A stretch of 11,833 bases of DNA from Paracoccaceae bacterium (lineage in GTDB: Bacteria; Pseudomonadota; Alphaproteobacteria; Rhodobacterales; Rhodobacteraceae). The stretch spans positions 18,494 through 30,326 of the forward strand of contig DQCI01000252.1 of the NCBI GenBank assembly GCA_003545125.1, read 5' to 3'. The translations under genes were made by a program, and so were the position numbers. The notes under the pieces are model-generated. The model searched no databases. It was not told the origin of the DNA and was given only the letters and a program-made list of their open reading frames with translations. Below, piece by piece: positions 1-8,128 of the stretch; position 1 is the stretch's first letter, and each line of letters opens with the position of its first letter.

Positions 1-484
1 CCCAGAGCCCGTGCTTTTCGGCGACGGCCATGATCGCCGGCATGTCGGCGGGGTGGCCGTAGAGGTGCACCGGGATGATCCCGACCGTCCGGTCGGTGAT
101 CAGGGTTTCCAGCTTCGTGGGATCCAGCGTGCGCGTCACCGGGTCGATATCGCAGAACACAACCGTTCCGCCCGCCTGTGACACGGTCTCGCTGGTCGAG
201 ATCCAGGTCATTGCCGGGACGATGACCTCGTCGCCCGGTTTCATGCCGAGCGCGACCATCGCGATGTAGATCGCATCGGTGCCGTTGGCGCAGGAGACGC
301 ACTGCCCGGTTCCGATGGCCTCCGCAAAAGCGGCCTCGAACGCTTCGACATGGGAGCCACGTATGAAGGCCGACGTGGCGATCACCGAGGCAATCGCCGC
401 GTCGATCTCCTGTTTCAGGTTCTCGTACTGCAGGTGCAGATCGGCGAAGGGAACGACGGTTCCTTGGGCAGGCATCTCACTCAT
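1..484 (-). CDS. DegT/DnrJ/EryC1 sugar aminotransferase, WbpE/WlbC-like (3' part outside window)
   Basis: N-terminal 161 residues of a PLP-dependent sugar-nucleotide aminotransferase; the rest lies beyond base 1. The reading frame is open from 484 to the window edge. Family landmarks: an N-terminal PFADL segment (residues 12-16), CANGTDAI (65-72), whose Gly-Thr-Asp contacts the PLP phosphate in this fold, PGDEVIVPAMTW (83-94), DIDP (112-115), and the IIPVHLYGHPADM segment (136-148) that normally precedes the PLP-binding Asp. That Asp and the catalytic Lys fall outside the window. Known members move an amino group from glutamate to a 3- or 4-keto UDP/dTDP-sugar. Lying after a Gfo/Idh dehydrogenase and a hexapeptide acyltransferase, it fits WbpE/WlbC, which aminates C3 of UDP-3-keto-GlcNAcA. 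Two in-frame ATGs (484 and 475) are possible and neither has a clear Shine-Dalgarno; I chose 484. A 59-bp gap separates it from the acyltransferase, so one transcript is likely. Family assignment is strong; the exact substrate is inferred. Confidence 0.9.
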   Translation of the reverse strand, partial: MSEMPAQGTVVPFADLHLQYENLKQEIDAAIASVIATSAFIRGSHVEAFEAAFAEAIGTGQCVSCANGTDAIYIAMVALGMKPGDEVIVPAMTWISTSETVSQAGGTVVFCDIDPVTRTLDPTKLETLITDRTVGIIPVHLYGHPADMPAIMAVAEKHGLW

Positions 485-543
485 CCATTTTAGAGGCGAT
501 TTTTGGTGGAAGGGGTCCGGTTGGGGCCTAGTGGACGCTGTCG

Positions 544-1023
544 TCACAGTGGCCTGATCCGGCGGGCAGGGTTGCCAGCATAGATACCTGGCTTGGTGAT
601 GTCGCGGGTCACCACGCTGCCCGCGCCGACAACCACATTGTCGCAGATCGACACCGGCAGGACGGTCGCGTTCGAGCCGATCGACACGTTGCAGCCGATC
701 TTGGTATTGCGCCAGAGCTCGCGCCGGCCGCGCGCCGGGCCTCCGGTCTCGAACAGATCGTTGATGAACATCACGCCATGCGCCACCACGCAGTCGTCGC
801 CGATCGACACCAGCTCGCAGATGAAGCTGTGCGACTGGATTCGGCAGCGCGCGCCGATGGTCACACCCGCCTGGATCTCGACGAACGGGCCGACGAAAAC
901 ATCGTCGCCGAGTGTGCAGCCGTAGAGGTTGGTCGGTTCAACGACCGTGACCCCGCTGCCGAAGCTCACATCGCGGATCGCAACTGTTCGCCGTTCGGGG
1001 GCCTGCGTGTCCGGTTGGCTCAT
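544..1023 (-). CDS. Left-handed beta-helix (hexapeptide repeat) sugar N-acyltransferase, WbpD/WlbB-like
   Basis: Protein of 159 residues built almost wholly of hexapeptide repeats of the [LIV]-G-x4 type, for example TLGDDVFVGPFVEI (37-50), VTIGARCRI (54-62), VSIGDDCVV (72-80), TKIGCNVSIG (107-116) and NVVVGAGSVV (129-138). It ends with the AGNPAR signature (149-154) of acetyl/acyltransferases. Such proteins form trimeric left-handed beta-helices and acylate amino-sugars with acetyl-CoA. A loop around residues 91-104, rich in Gly and Arg, interrupts the coils, as in WbpD-type enzymes, and HGVMFIND (82-89) holds a candidate catalytic His82. With a C3 dehydrogenase upstream and an aminotransferase downstream, it most likely N-acetylates the 3-amino group of a UDP-sugar. 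Its ATG is 4 bp after the dehydrogenase stop and the Shine-Dalgarno is poor, so translational coupling is likely. A 3-amino-dTDP-sugar or serine as acceptor cannot be excluded. Confidence 0.9.
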   Translation of the reverse strand: MSQPDTQAPERRTVAIRDVSFGSGVTVVEPTNLYGCTLGDDVFVGPFVEIQAGVTIGARCRIQSHSFICELVSIGDDCVVAHGVMFINDLFETGGPARGRRELWRNTKIGCNVSIGSNATVLPVSICDNVVVGAGSVVTRDITKPGIYAGNPARRIRPL

Positions 1024-1027
1024 GGCG

Positions 1028-2113
1028 TCAGATCCGGCCCAGTCGGCTGAAGGTGGGTTCGAAGCGCAGGGCCACTTCCCGCCTGGTTTCGATCGACTCG
1101 TAGATCGCGTTGATGAGTTCCAGGCTGCGGCGTCCTTCGAGACCGTCCACCAGGCTTGGGCTGCCGTCGCGGATCGCGCCCACCACGTGGTCGTAATAGG
1201 CCTTGTGGCCGAAGCCGTAGACGTTGGGCGGGTTGACCGAAAATTTGTCCAGCACCTCCTCGTCGGAGGCCATCGGCTCGACGAAGTTCCAGGTTTTCAT
1301 CTCGTTGACGGCGAAACCGCCGATCTCGACCGATCCCTTTTCCCCGAGGATCGATACGGAGCCTTCGAGGTCTTTCGGCCGGGTCGCCGTGGTGGCTTCG
1401 ATGACGCCGAGTGCACCGTTACGGAACCTGAGTACGACGACGGCGGTATCCTCGGCCTCAATGTCGGCCAGCGCCGTGCGAGACATCGCGTAGACGCTGG
1501 AGACGTCACCCATTATCCACTCGAGCAGGTCGACGTGGTGGCTGGCCTGGTTGGTCAACACGCCGCCATCCATCGCCCAGGTCCCGCGCCAGGGGTCCTG
1601 GTCGTAGTACCTCTGAGGCCGACACCAGCGCACCCGCACGGTCCCCATGGTGAGCTTGCCGAAGCGCCCGGCCTCGAGCGCCTCGCGCAACTTGACCACC
1701 GGCAGGTTGAACCGGTTCTGCTTGATGACGAACAATTTGACCCCGGCGGTATCGCAGGCGTCGATCATAGCGTCGGCATCGTCGAGCGTGAGCGCCATCG
1801 GTTTCTCGACCACAATATGCGCGCCATATTGAGCCAGTTCGATGGCGTGGCGCGCGTGGTTGCCGCTTTCGGTCAACACCGTGACGACGTCCGGCTTAAT
1901 CACGCGCATCATCTCGTGCATGTCGGTGAAGCCCGGTACGCCGTACTTCTCGGAGATCGCCTGGGCTTTGTCGGCCGAGATGTCGCTGACACCGCATAGC
2001 TCGGCGCCCTCGATCTGCCCCTCGCCAAGCAGCTGGGCGTGCCGGACACTGATCCGCCCGCATCCGACGAGGGCCACGCGCAAGTTGGCTTTCCTGGTTA
2101 CTTCAGCTGCCAC
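1028..2113 (-). CDS. Gfo/Idh/MocA family NAD-dependent sugar dehydrogenase, WbpB/WlbA-like
   Basis: Oxidoreductase of 361 residues, normal length for the family. The N-terminal Rossmann fold has the dinucleotide motif VALVGCGRIS (13-22) and an acidic VSDIS segment (42-46) at the end of strand 2. The family signature EKP is at 103-105, with Lys104 the expected catalytic lysine. The second half has GGVLTNQASHHVDLLEW (183-199), in which His192 and Asp195 occupy the usual active-site positions. WlbA/WbpB enzymes of this family oxidise C3 of UDP-GlcNAcA using NAD, making the keto-sugar for the aminotransferase; the adjoining acyltransferase and aminotransferase genes support that role. The GTG start is set by a strong AGGAGG nine bases upstream and a Rossmann motif ten residues in. 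It is first in a leftward operon. An inositol- or other sugar-dehydrogenase role is possible from sequence alone. Confidence 0.9.
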   Translation of the reverse strand: MAAEVTRKANLRVALVGCGRISVRHAQLLGEGQIEGAELCGVSDISADKAQAISEKYGVPGFTDMHEMMRVIKPDVVTVLTESGNHARHAIELAQYGAHIVVEKPMALTLDDADAMIDACDTAGVKLFVIKQNRFNLPVVKLREALEAGRFGKLTMGTVRVRWCRPQRYYDQDPWRGTWAMDGGVLTNQASHHVDLLEWIMGDVSSVYAMSRTALADIEAEDTAVVVLRFRNGALGVIEATTATRPKDLEGSVSILGEKGSVEIGGFAVNEMKTWNFVEPMASDEEVLDKFSVNPPNVYGFGHKAYYDHVVGAIRDGSPSLVDGLEGRRSLELINAIYESIETRREVALRFEPTFSRLGRI

Positions 2114-2750
2114 GTGGGCGATCCTCCTGTATTCTGGGGCTTTGAGACAACGTCAGGTGCAATTCGAACGGTGGGGGCCGGTGCGATCGCGCTCCTGCCG
2201 AAACTGCGCCGTTCGCGCCGACGTTCGGCGCCTTCCGTGGGCCAGGTTGTGCGACCGGGGTAAGGGTTCGGGATGCGCTCAACTGTCCGCCGGGCAAACG
2301 GGTTTTCGGCGTCTCGGGGGATCCATAGCTACCGCATGGAGAGTGGCTGAGCCAACCCCCTGGGAGCCATTTCGGAATCCTGATGCACGCCATTATCGTC
2401 GTAAAAAACACGGCTGAGGACTACACGTTGCGGTCAAAGGACGCCAGCGTATTTGTTGTTGTGTGAAAGAGATTGTGCGCGGTCCGGTCGTTCGAGCACA
2501 GTGGGTGCGAGGTGATTGCCCAGACCCGACGTACGGCGCCTCGGATCGCGGTGTTTGGTGCGCTGTGAGGACGGGGCGCACCGACAGAATCCCGGCCCTG
2601 CGCGCGTGCGCCGACTGGCGGATCCGTCGCCCGGGTCGTCGGGTCGGGCGCAGAGTCTCGTCGCGCGGCCGCGACTTGACGGTGCGATCGGGCTGGGGCA
2701 CTCGGTAGGGCGAAGAATTTGGGCGTCATTCGCGCTCGGAAGGCGAAGCA
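2114..2750. other. Non-coding region between two divergent sugar-nucleotide operons
   Basis: 637 bases with no convincing gene in any frame; the open frames here are short, Arg/Pro-rich and unlike known proteins. It must hold the promoters for both the leftward dehydrogenase operon and the rightward gmd-fcl operon. The only candidate box I found is TTGACG at 2676-2681, but no matching -10 lies 16-18 bases downstream, so I do not call a promoter. A 7-bp perfect hairpin sits at 2215-2231 (GCGCCGA, loop CGT, TCGGCGC) without a U-tract. No JUMPstart/ops-type element was seen. The length is generous for a divergent promoter pair and leaves room for leaders or operators. Confidence 0.6.
2123..2128 (-). 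promoter_or_regulatory. Strong Shine-Dalgarno for the dehydrogenase GTG start
   Basis: A perfect AGGAGG on the minus strand, nine bases before the GTG at 2113. It fixes a GTG rather than an ATG as the start of the Gfo/Idh gene. Confidence 0.75.
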
Positions 2751-3887
2751 ATGGGTGATCTCATGACAGTAAAAACAGCTCTCATTACCGGAATCACCGG
2801 ACAGGACGGCTCCTATCTCGCCGAGTTCCTGCTCGAAAAAGGCTATGAGGTTCACGGGATCAAGCGACGCGCCTCATCATTCAACACTGGCAGAATTGAC
2901 CACATATACCAGGACCCGCACGCGCCGAATCCGGCGCTGAAGCTTCATTACGGCGATCTCACCGACACCTCGAACCTCACCCGGATTATGCGCGAGGTCG
3001 AGCCGGACGAGGTCTACAATCTCGGCGCGCAGAGCCATGTGGCCGTGAGTTTCGAGAGCCCGGAATACACCGCCGATGTCGATGCGATTGGCACCTTGCG
3101 CCTGCTCGAAGCGATCCGGTTTCTCGGGCTCGAAAAGAAGACCCGGTTCTACCAGGCCTCGACCTCCGAACTCTACGGCCTCGTCCAGGAGACACCCCAA
3201 CGCGAGACCACGCCGTTTCACCCACGGTCGCCCTACGCGGTGGCCAAGCTCTTCTCCTACTGGAGCACCGCGAACTACCGCGAGGCGTACGGGCTCTATG
3301 CCTGCAATGGCATCCTGTTCAACCACGAGAGCCCGCGTCGGGGCGAGACCTTTGTCACCCGCAAGATTACCCGCGGCCTCGCCAATATCGCACAGGGGCT
3401 GGAGCCGTGCCTCTACATGGGAAACATCGACGCCAAACGCGACTGGGGCCACGCGAAGGACTACGTGCGCATGATGTGGTTGATGCTCCAGCAGGACGCG
3501 CCGGACGACTTCGTCATTGCGACCGGGGTGCAGTACTCGGTGCGCGAATTCATTGCCTGGTCGGCGGAAGAACTCGGGATCACGCTCCGGTTCGAAGGCG
3601 AGGGGCTGGACGAGGTGGGTATCGTGGCCGCGGTTGAGGGCGACTTCGCCCCGGCGGTGAAACCCGGCGACGTGATCCTGCGGATTGACCCACGCTATTT
3701 CCGTCCCGCCGAGGTCGAGACGCTGCTGGGCGATCCGTCCAAGGCCAAGCAGAAACTCGGCTGGGAGCCCGAGATCACCGCCCAGGAAATGTGCGCTGAA
3801 ATGATTGTGGAAGACCTCAAGGCGGCCCGGCGTTTTGCGCTTCTGAAAGAGCATGGGCTGGAGATGCCAGTGTCGCTGGAAAACTGA
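2751..3887 (+). CDS. gmd: GDP-mannose 4,6-dehydratase
   Basis: Extended short-chain dehydrogenase of 378 residues that converts GDP-D-mannose to GDP-4-keto-6-deoxy-D-mannose with bound NADP, in the cytoplasm. The N-terminal cofactor motif is [10 protein letters not shown] (14-23). The catalytic set is intact: Thr138 and Glu140 in STSELYG, then Tyr162 and Lys166 in [12 protein letters not shown]; these match Thr132, Glu134, Tyr156 and Lys160 of the E. coli enzyme. [16 protein letters not shown] (191-206) is the characteristic nucleotide-binding stretch, and [15 protein letters not shown] near the C-terminus is also typical. The start at 2751 has GGAAGG seven bases upstream; an in-frame ATG at 2763 would also leave a complete protein. 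fcl follows after 10 bp, so the two form a GDP-L-fucose operon. Identification is secure. Confidence 0.97.
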   Translation: MGDLMTVKTALITGITGQDGSYLAEFLLEKGYEVHGIKRRASSFNTGRIDHIYQDPHAPNPALKLHYGDLTDTSNLTRIMREVEPDEVYNLGAQSHVAVSFESPEYTADVDAIGTLRLLEAIRFLGLEKKTRFYQASTSELYGLVQETPQRETTPFHPRSPYAVAKLFSYWSTANYREAYGLYACNGILFNHESPRRGETFVTRKITRGLANIAQGLEPCLYMGNIDAKRDWGHAKDYVRMMWLMLQQDAPDDFVIATGVQYSVREFIAWSAEELGITLRFEGEGLDEVGIVAAVEGDFAPAVKPGDVILRIDPRYFRPAEVETLLGDPSKAKQKLGWEPEITAQEMCAEMIVEDLKAARRFALLKEHGLEMPVSLEN

Positions 3888-3891
3888 GGAG
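3886..3891 (+). promoter_or_regulatory. Shine-Dalgarno of fcl overlapping the gmd stop
   Basis: GAGGAG begins inside the gmd TGA codon and lies six bases before the ATG at 3898. It selects 3898 over an upstream in-frame start inside gmd and indicates coupled translation. Confidence 0.7.
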
Positions 3892-3897
3892 CGCGCG

Positions 3898-4857
3898 ATG
3901 AAGACCTATGTTGCAGGCCATCGCGGCATGGTGGGGGGCGCCATTCTGCGCAAACTCGAAGCGCGAGGCTCGGAAACGGTCACCCGCACCCATGCGGAGC
4001 TCGATCTCACCGATCAGGCGGCGGTACGCGACTTTTTGCAAGCCGAGAAACCGGACCAGGTCATTCTCGCCGCGGCCAAGGTGGGCGGGATCCACGCCAA
4101 CAACACCTACCCGGCCGAATTCATATACGACAACCTGATCATGGAGGCGAACGTCATCCAACAGGCGTACCTTGCCGGTGTGCGGCGCCTGCTTTTCCTG
4201 GGGTCGTCTTGCATTTATCCCAAGCTCGCCAGCCAGCCCATGCGCGAGGACGCGCTGCTGACCGGGGTGCTCGAACCCACCAACGAGCCCTACGCGATCG
4301 CCAAGATCGCCGGGATCAAACTGTGCGAAAGCTACAACCGCCAGTACGGCACCGACTACCGCTCGGTGATGCCGACCAACCTCTATGGGCCTGGCGACAA
4401 CTTCCATCCGCAGAATTCGCACGTGTTGCCGGCGCTCATCCGCCGCTTCCACGAGGCGGTGCGCGACGGCAAGGATGAGGTGGTCGTCTGGGGGACGGGG
4501 ACGCCGATGCGCGAATTCCTGCATGTCGATGACATGGCCGAGGCTTCGCTGTTCGTCCTCGACCTCGACCGCGAAACCTATGAGGCCGAGACTGAGCCGA
4601 TGCTGAGCCACATCAATGTCGGCTCGGGGACGGACGTGACGATCCGCGAGCTTGCGGAAACGGTGGCGCGGGTGACCGGCTTCGAGGGCCGGATTACATT
4701 CGACAGCAGCAACCCGGATGGCACCCCGCGCAAGCTCATGGACGTGAGTCGGCTAGCGCGCATGGGATGGTGCGCCACCATCGACCTCGAAACCGGCATT
4801 CGCGGAACCTATGACTGGTTTCTCCGTCAGGAACGTGCCGGTCTGCGGATGAAGTGA
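3898..4857 (+). CDS. fcl: GDP-L-fucose synthase (GDP-4-keto-6-deoxymannose 3,5-epimerase/4-reductase)
   Basis: Protein of 319 residues, the usual family length. It epimerises C3 and C5 of the gmd product and reduces C4 with NADPH, giving GDP-L-fucose. Near the N-terminus is the compact Rossmann motif [10 protein letters not shown] (7-16). The active site is complete: Ser103 and Cys105 in GSSCIYPKL, Tyr132 and Lys136 in [11 protein letters not shown], and His175 in NSHVLPAL. These correspond to Ser107, Cys109, Tyr136, Lys140 and His179 of the E. coli protein. Other conserved blocks are ESYNRQYG (144-151) and [13 protein letters not shown] (159-171). It is second in the gmd-fcl operon, and the gene ends in a small hairpin that overlaps its stop codon. 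Fucose made here could enter O-antigen, capsule or exopolysaccharide; the transferases that use it are not in the window. Confidence 0.97.
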   Translation: MKTYVAGHRGMVGGAILRKLEARGSETVTRTHAELDLTDQAAVRDFLQAEKPDQVILAAAKVGGIHANNTYPAEFIYDNLIMEANVIQQAYLAGVRRLLFLGSSCIYPKLASQPMREDALLTGVLEPTNEPYAIAKIAGIKLCESYNRQYGTDYRSVMPTNLYGPGDNFHPQNSHVLPALIRRFHEAVRDGKDEVVVWGTGTPMREFLHVDDMAEASLFVLDLDRETYEAETEPMLSHINVGSGTDVTIRELAETVARVTGFEGRITFDSSNPDGTPRKLMDVSRLARMGWCATIDLETGIRGTYDWFLRQERAGLRMK

Positions 4858-4873
4858 AACCGCGCCCGGTTTC
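4856..4873 (+). terminator. Small hairpin at the fcl stop codon
   Basis: A perfect 7-bp stem (GAAACCG / CGGTTTC) with a CGCC loop starts inside the fcl TGA. It is followed by GGGG rather than a T-run, so it is not a classical intrinsic terminator. It may protect or end the gmd-fcl message. Confidence 0.3.
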
Positions 4874-5088
4874 GGGGCGATCATTTCAAGCGCGGCGGCA
4901 ACGTGTGACCGAAGACCTCGGCTATCGACGAGAAAAAGAGGCTTGGATCCGCCAGTTTCCGTCGCGGCGCAAGTGGGGGCAATGCATGTGCAGCAGACGC
5001 GGGCGCCGGCGGCGGGCGATGGCCGCCAGCGCTGGTTGCCCCGCCCGCGCGCCTTTCAACGGCCGCGGCTTTGCCTGGCCTTGGGTGG
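4874..5088. other. Non-coding stretch after fcl
   Basis: GC-rich sequence between the fcl end and the tailspike-side hairpin. Its open frames are Arg/Pro-rich shadows with no start site or domain I recognise. It marks the junction between the polysaccharide genes and the phage-type genes. I saw no tRNA, integrase or obvious attachment-site repeat. Confidence 0.5.
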
Positions 5089-5117
5089 GCGTCTTCGCCC
5101 GCGAAGGGCGAAGACGC
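5089..5117 (-). terminator. Strong 12-bp hairpin just past the tailspike stop
   Basis: Perfect 12-bp stem: GCGTCTTCGCCC at 5089-5100 pairs with GGGCGAAGACGC at 5106-5117 around a 5-base loop. It begins 6 bp beyond the tailspike TAA on the minus strand. No T-run follows in the minus direction, but AAAA flanks the stem on the plus strand. Position and strength suggest a transcription end or RNA-stabilising structure for the tailspike message. Confidence 0.55.
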
Positions 5118-5123
5118 AAAAGG

Positions 5124-7478
5124 TTACAGGTACTCGATCTCGGCTTCATAATCGAGCCAGGCAGTCCACGCGGGGTTCCATTTTGTGAACGTGAGGGGGA
5201 AGGTCACGTCCCGCGTCGTGGAGTCGGTGGTCGGGGTGCCGATAGTCACCAAAGCCTTCGTCGCGTCAGTGGTCTCATCCACCAGCGGCACCGTTCCGAA
5301 GATCGGCGCACCCGTACCGGACTGGAACATCGCCACCTTGAGCGTGTGGGCGTTGTTCTGACATCTGAAGTTGAAGGTGAGGCGGATGTTGCGGTCGGGG
5401 AACGTGATCGTGGTGGGCGAGGTTTCGAGCAGGAAATCAAGGCTTGTTACCGCGCTGTGGGCAAGAACCGTGCCCCGGAATCTCCAAACGCCGTTGTGGT
5501 AGGCGAAGTGCGCGGAGTCGCGGAACCGCGCCTCGTAGACCCCGCCATTATTCACCGTGTCGATGATCGGTTCGCTGCCTTGCTGGATTGACACTGTGGG
5601 ATTTGCCCAGTCCGGACCGTGGTATAGGTAGAGATCCCGTGCAATGGCTGTTTTTCCCACATTCAGGTTTTCGATCTGGGCGACGACGTTCCAGGCCGGG
5701 CTTGGAAGCAGGCGGAAGTTGTAATTGTTGTCGACACCTTCCTTGCGGTAGGTCACATGACGGTAGGCGCTACTGTAGATACATTGAATCCCGTTGCCGA
5801 CGCCCGTGCGGTTGTCGAGCACCGTGACGTGCTCCAGCGCGAACCCCAGGCCGAAACCTTCCGGATCCTCGAGTGGTTCCGTCTCGACAAGGTCGATGCC
5901 CCAATACATCCCGTCCGTGCCGGCAGACGCGCCGAATTTCATGACCACGTTCCTGATCGCACCGCCGAGCGCCCGGTGGTTGGAAACCTGTTCGATGTCG
6001 GTCGTTTCACCATCTTCGTAGAAGATGTTGAACGCAGGGTGGGAGTTGACGCCGCCTTGCCGCGTGACCGCGTGAAAGCGCCGGACATAGCCGTATTCGA
6101 AGAAATTGGCGAAGTCGACAAGGTGCCGCACATTCTTGCAGGAGATATCCGTGATCCGGGCATTGATCCCGCGACGGAACGAGAGCGGGTAGCGGATGTC
6201 GTTGCTCGTGAACCGGTTCACCGTGATGTTGGAGGTCTGGTCGAAAGCGTATCCATCCACCCAGGCCGGGGTTCCAAGTGCTCCGGCACCGCAGTCTTCC
6301 AGGGTCACACCGTCGCAATAGCGCACCGACACACAGACACCAGATGCCGAGGAGTCCCCCGAGCGCTTGACGGTGATGCCGCGCATGAAGAGTTCGGAGT
6401 CCGGATCGTTCTTGAAGACCGTATCGCTGGTCGTGAAGCTGAACCGGAGCGGGCGGTCGATATGCACCAGGTCGCCCGAGACCGACGTGACGACATAGGT
6501 GCCTACTTTCGAGTAGGACCAATTGGTTTCGCCGGCGGTGGTGGACTGGATATAGATCAATTCACCGGCTTCAAAGTCGTGGCCCGCAACCTCGATGCTG
6601 ATCGCACCGATCATGGCGGCGGCGGAAAGGGAATAGGATTGCCATTCGTCGCCGTACGGTGAAAACGTCAGGACAGTGGACGTGCCTGTGCAGACGAGCG
6701 TTGTGTTGGTGCCAATCACGCGCAGGCGTTTGAGGTTGATGTCCGGAGAAATGTCGTTCTGGATATAGGGCCCCGCATCGGGATAAAACAGCGTGTCGCT
6801 TCCACCGCTTTCGAGGGCCCGGACAGCGGCGGCTACTGCCGCGCTGTCGTCGGTCGCCCCATCGCCCAGAGCCCCGAACGCCTTGACGTTATAGCCGTGC
6901 TCGGTCGGGATGACGTAGAGCTTCACCCCGCCAGCCGTGGTCAGGTGGTGGTCGGTAGCCGAAGAGGGGGCGACTTCGTAGGCGTAGCCTTCGGTGTTGG
7001 TGCGGATCGTCTGCCCGACGTCTACGCTGGCCGGCAATCCCGATGCGTAGTCGAGTTGGTTGTCATACAGGAGCTCAACCAGATTGGTTCGCCAAGTACC
7101 CGTCGCTTGTAGGCTGAGGTCGATTTTTGTCGTGTTGTCCTGGATGGTCCGGGCCATCTGATCGAGTTGGTCTTCGAGGTTGTAGGCCGTCGAAATCAAA
7201 CTTGCCCAAGATTGAGCGAGCGTCGTTTCCCGCGCGACAGTCAGCGTTTCACCATCGTACAGCGCGGCGGCGCCGGGCGTAAGGAACACCGTGCCTGAGG
7301 TCGTGGGCCCTTCCGGCACAACCGAGTAGCCATCGGAATCAAGTGTCACCGATGATTGGCCGTCGACAATGAGGGAGACCTTGAGTTCGCCGGAATCCTC
7401 GTACTCGAATGGCACATCGTAAGGACCAATGCCGGAGATCGAATAAGTCGGGGCCGGGGAGAAAGCGCTGGTGGTCAC
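5124..7478 (-). CDS. Phage tailspike: T7-type virion-attachment domain plus pectate-lyase-fold beta-helix
   Basis: A 784-residue phage receptor-binding protein, predicted polysaccharide depolymerase. Residues about 10-115 resemble the N-terminal virion-binding domain of T7 gp17-type tail fibres: GPYDVPFEYEDSGELKVSLI, a beta-rich middle, then TAYNLEDQLDQMARTIQD (97-114), the helical stretch leading to the trimer stalk. A neck (about 155-195) leads to YNVKAFGALGDGATDDSAAV (196-215), the signature opening of the pectate-lyase-superfamily beta-helix of capsule- and LPS-degrading tailspikes. The beta-helix runs to about residue 625, followed by a roughly 155-residue beta-rich C-terminal domain. 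There is no signal peptide, as expected for a virion protein. I chose GTG at 7478 because GAGG lies eight bases upstream and the N-terminal domain starts soon after; an upstream extension to 7580 is Arg/Pro-rich and unlike the family. The frame is intact. No other tail, capsid or lysis gene adjoins it. The glycan substrate is unknown. Confidence 0.88.
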   Translation of the reverse strand: MTTSAFSPAPTYSISGIGPYDVPFEYEDSGELKVSLIVDGQSSVTLDSDGYSVVPEGPTTSGTVFLTPGAAALYDGETLTVARETTLAQSWASLISTAYNLEDQLDQMARTIQDNTTKIDLSLQATGTWRTNLVELLYDNQLDYASGLPASVDVGQTIRTNTEGYAYEVAPSSATDHHLTTAGGVKLYVIPTEHGYNVKAFGALGDGATDDSAAVAAAVRALESGGSDTLFYPDAGPYIQNDISPDINLKRLRVIGTNTTLVCTGTSTVLTFSPYGDEWQSYSLSAAAMIGAISIEVAGHDFEAGELIYIQSTTAGETNWSYSKVGTYVVTSVSGDLVHIDRPLRFSFTTSDTVFKNDPDSELFMRGITVKRSGDSSASGVCVSVRYCDGVTLEDCGAGALGTPAWVDGYAFDQTSNITVNRFTSNDIRYPLSFRRGINARITDISCKNVRHLVDFANFFEYGYVRRFHAVTRQGGVNSHPAFNIFYEDGETTDIEQVSNHRALGGAIRNVVMKFGASAGTDGMYWGIDLVETEPLEDPEGFGLGFALEHVTVLDNRTGVGNGIQCIYSSAYRHVTYRKEGVDNNYNFRLLPSPAWNVVAQIENLNVGKTAIARDLYLYHGPDWANPTVSIQQGSEPIIDTVNNGGVYEARFRDSAHFAYHNGVWRFRGTVLAHSAVTSLDFLLETSPTTITFPDRNIRLTFNFRCQNNAHTLKVAMFQSGTGAPIFGTVPLVDETTDATKALVTIGTPTTDSTTRDVTFPLTFTKWNPAWTAWLDYEAEIEYL

Positions 7479-8128
7479 GTGGCAAACCTCGGGTCTGGGG
7501 TGTTCGATTGTGGAACGCCGATGAATTTGTTGCGGCTCACGCTTCGGCCTCGCCGGAGCAGCGCAAGTTCGAAGACGCACATTGGGCCAAAATGCCTATG
7601 CGCCGCTTGATATTGCGGGCCCTGCGTTTACTTCTTTTTCATTCGACCAGTTCGGGGACGGGGGTCTGAGACCCGCGGAAGCTGACTCTGCCACATGGTC
7701 CGCGCCACGTCCGAAGCCGTTCGGACACCCCCGGAATTGGCGCTTCGAAGTACCGCGGGTATCAGAGCATGATTGTGGAAGCGCCTAAGCAAGGCCCATT
7801 CGCTCAATTTTATCAGGAGCTTCAGCCTGTCTGCCACTTGGGAGCATCCTCTGGGTTCTTGAAAAAGTCGTCGCCGTCCCGGACGATGATCCAGCTGAAC
7901 CTGATCCGTTGACGTTCCTCTGGTCTCGTGGAGCGTGGGCCGCGTAATAGAACGCGAGAACGGCGCGGCTTACGAAACCAGTCGATCCCATCTCCCGGAG
8001 CGCTTCGCCACGCCGTCTGCCGGGTTCGCGAACGCGCTGAGACCCGCCTTGGTGGATTTCCCTCGTCGCGGCAATGCGTGCGCCAAGCCCGTCTCGTGGT
8101 CCCGTGGTCGGGGGAAGGGGAGGTGTCG

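Noticed and set aside
929..1999. Long plus-strand open frame of 356 codons
   Set aside because: It lies opposite the acyltransferase and the Gfo/Idh dehydrogenase, both with clear motifs; it is a high-GC antisense shadow rich in His, Val and Gly with no domain.
2676..2704. Sigma-70-like promoter for gmd beginning with TTGACG
   Set aside because: No acceptable -10 hexamer at a 16-18 base spacing.
2877..3854. Minus-strand open frame of 325 codons
   Set aside because: Antisense of gmd, whose catalytic residues are unmistakable; no domain or ribosome binding site.
3817..4611. Minus-strand open frame of 264 codons
   Set aside because: Antisense of fcl; no recognisable protein features.
4854..5591. 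Plus-strand open frame of 245 codons after fcl
   Set aside because: The first third is Arg/Gly-rich non-coding composition and the rest is antisense to the tailspike; no ribosome binding site of note.
5757..6662. Plus-strand open frame of 301 codons
   Set aside because: Antisense of the tailspike beta-helix; composition typical of a shadow frame.
7479..7580. N-terminal extension of the tailspike to an ATG at 7580
   Set aside because: The added 34 residues are Arg/Pro-rich and the GTG at 7478 has a proper Shine-Dalgarno and starts just before the conserved domain.
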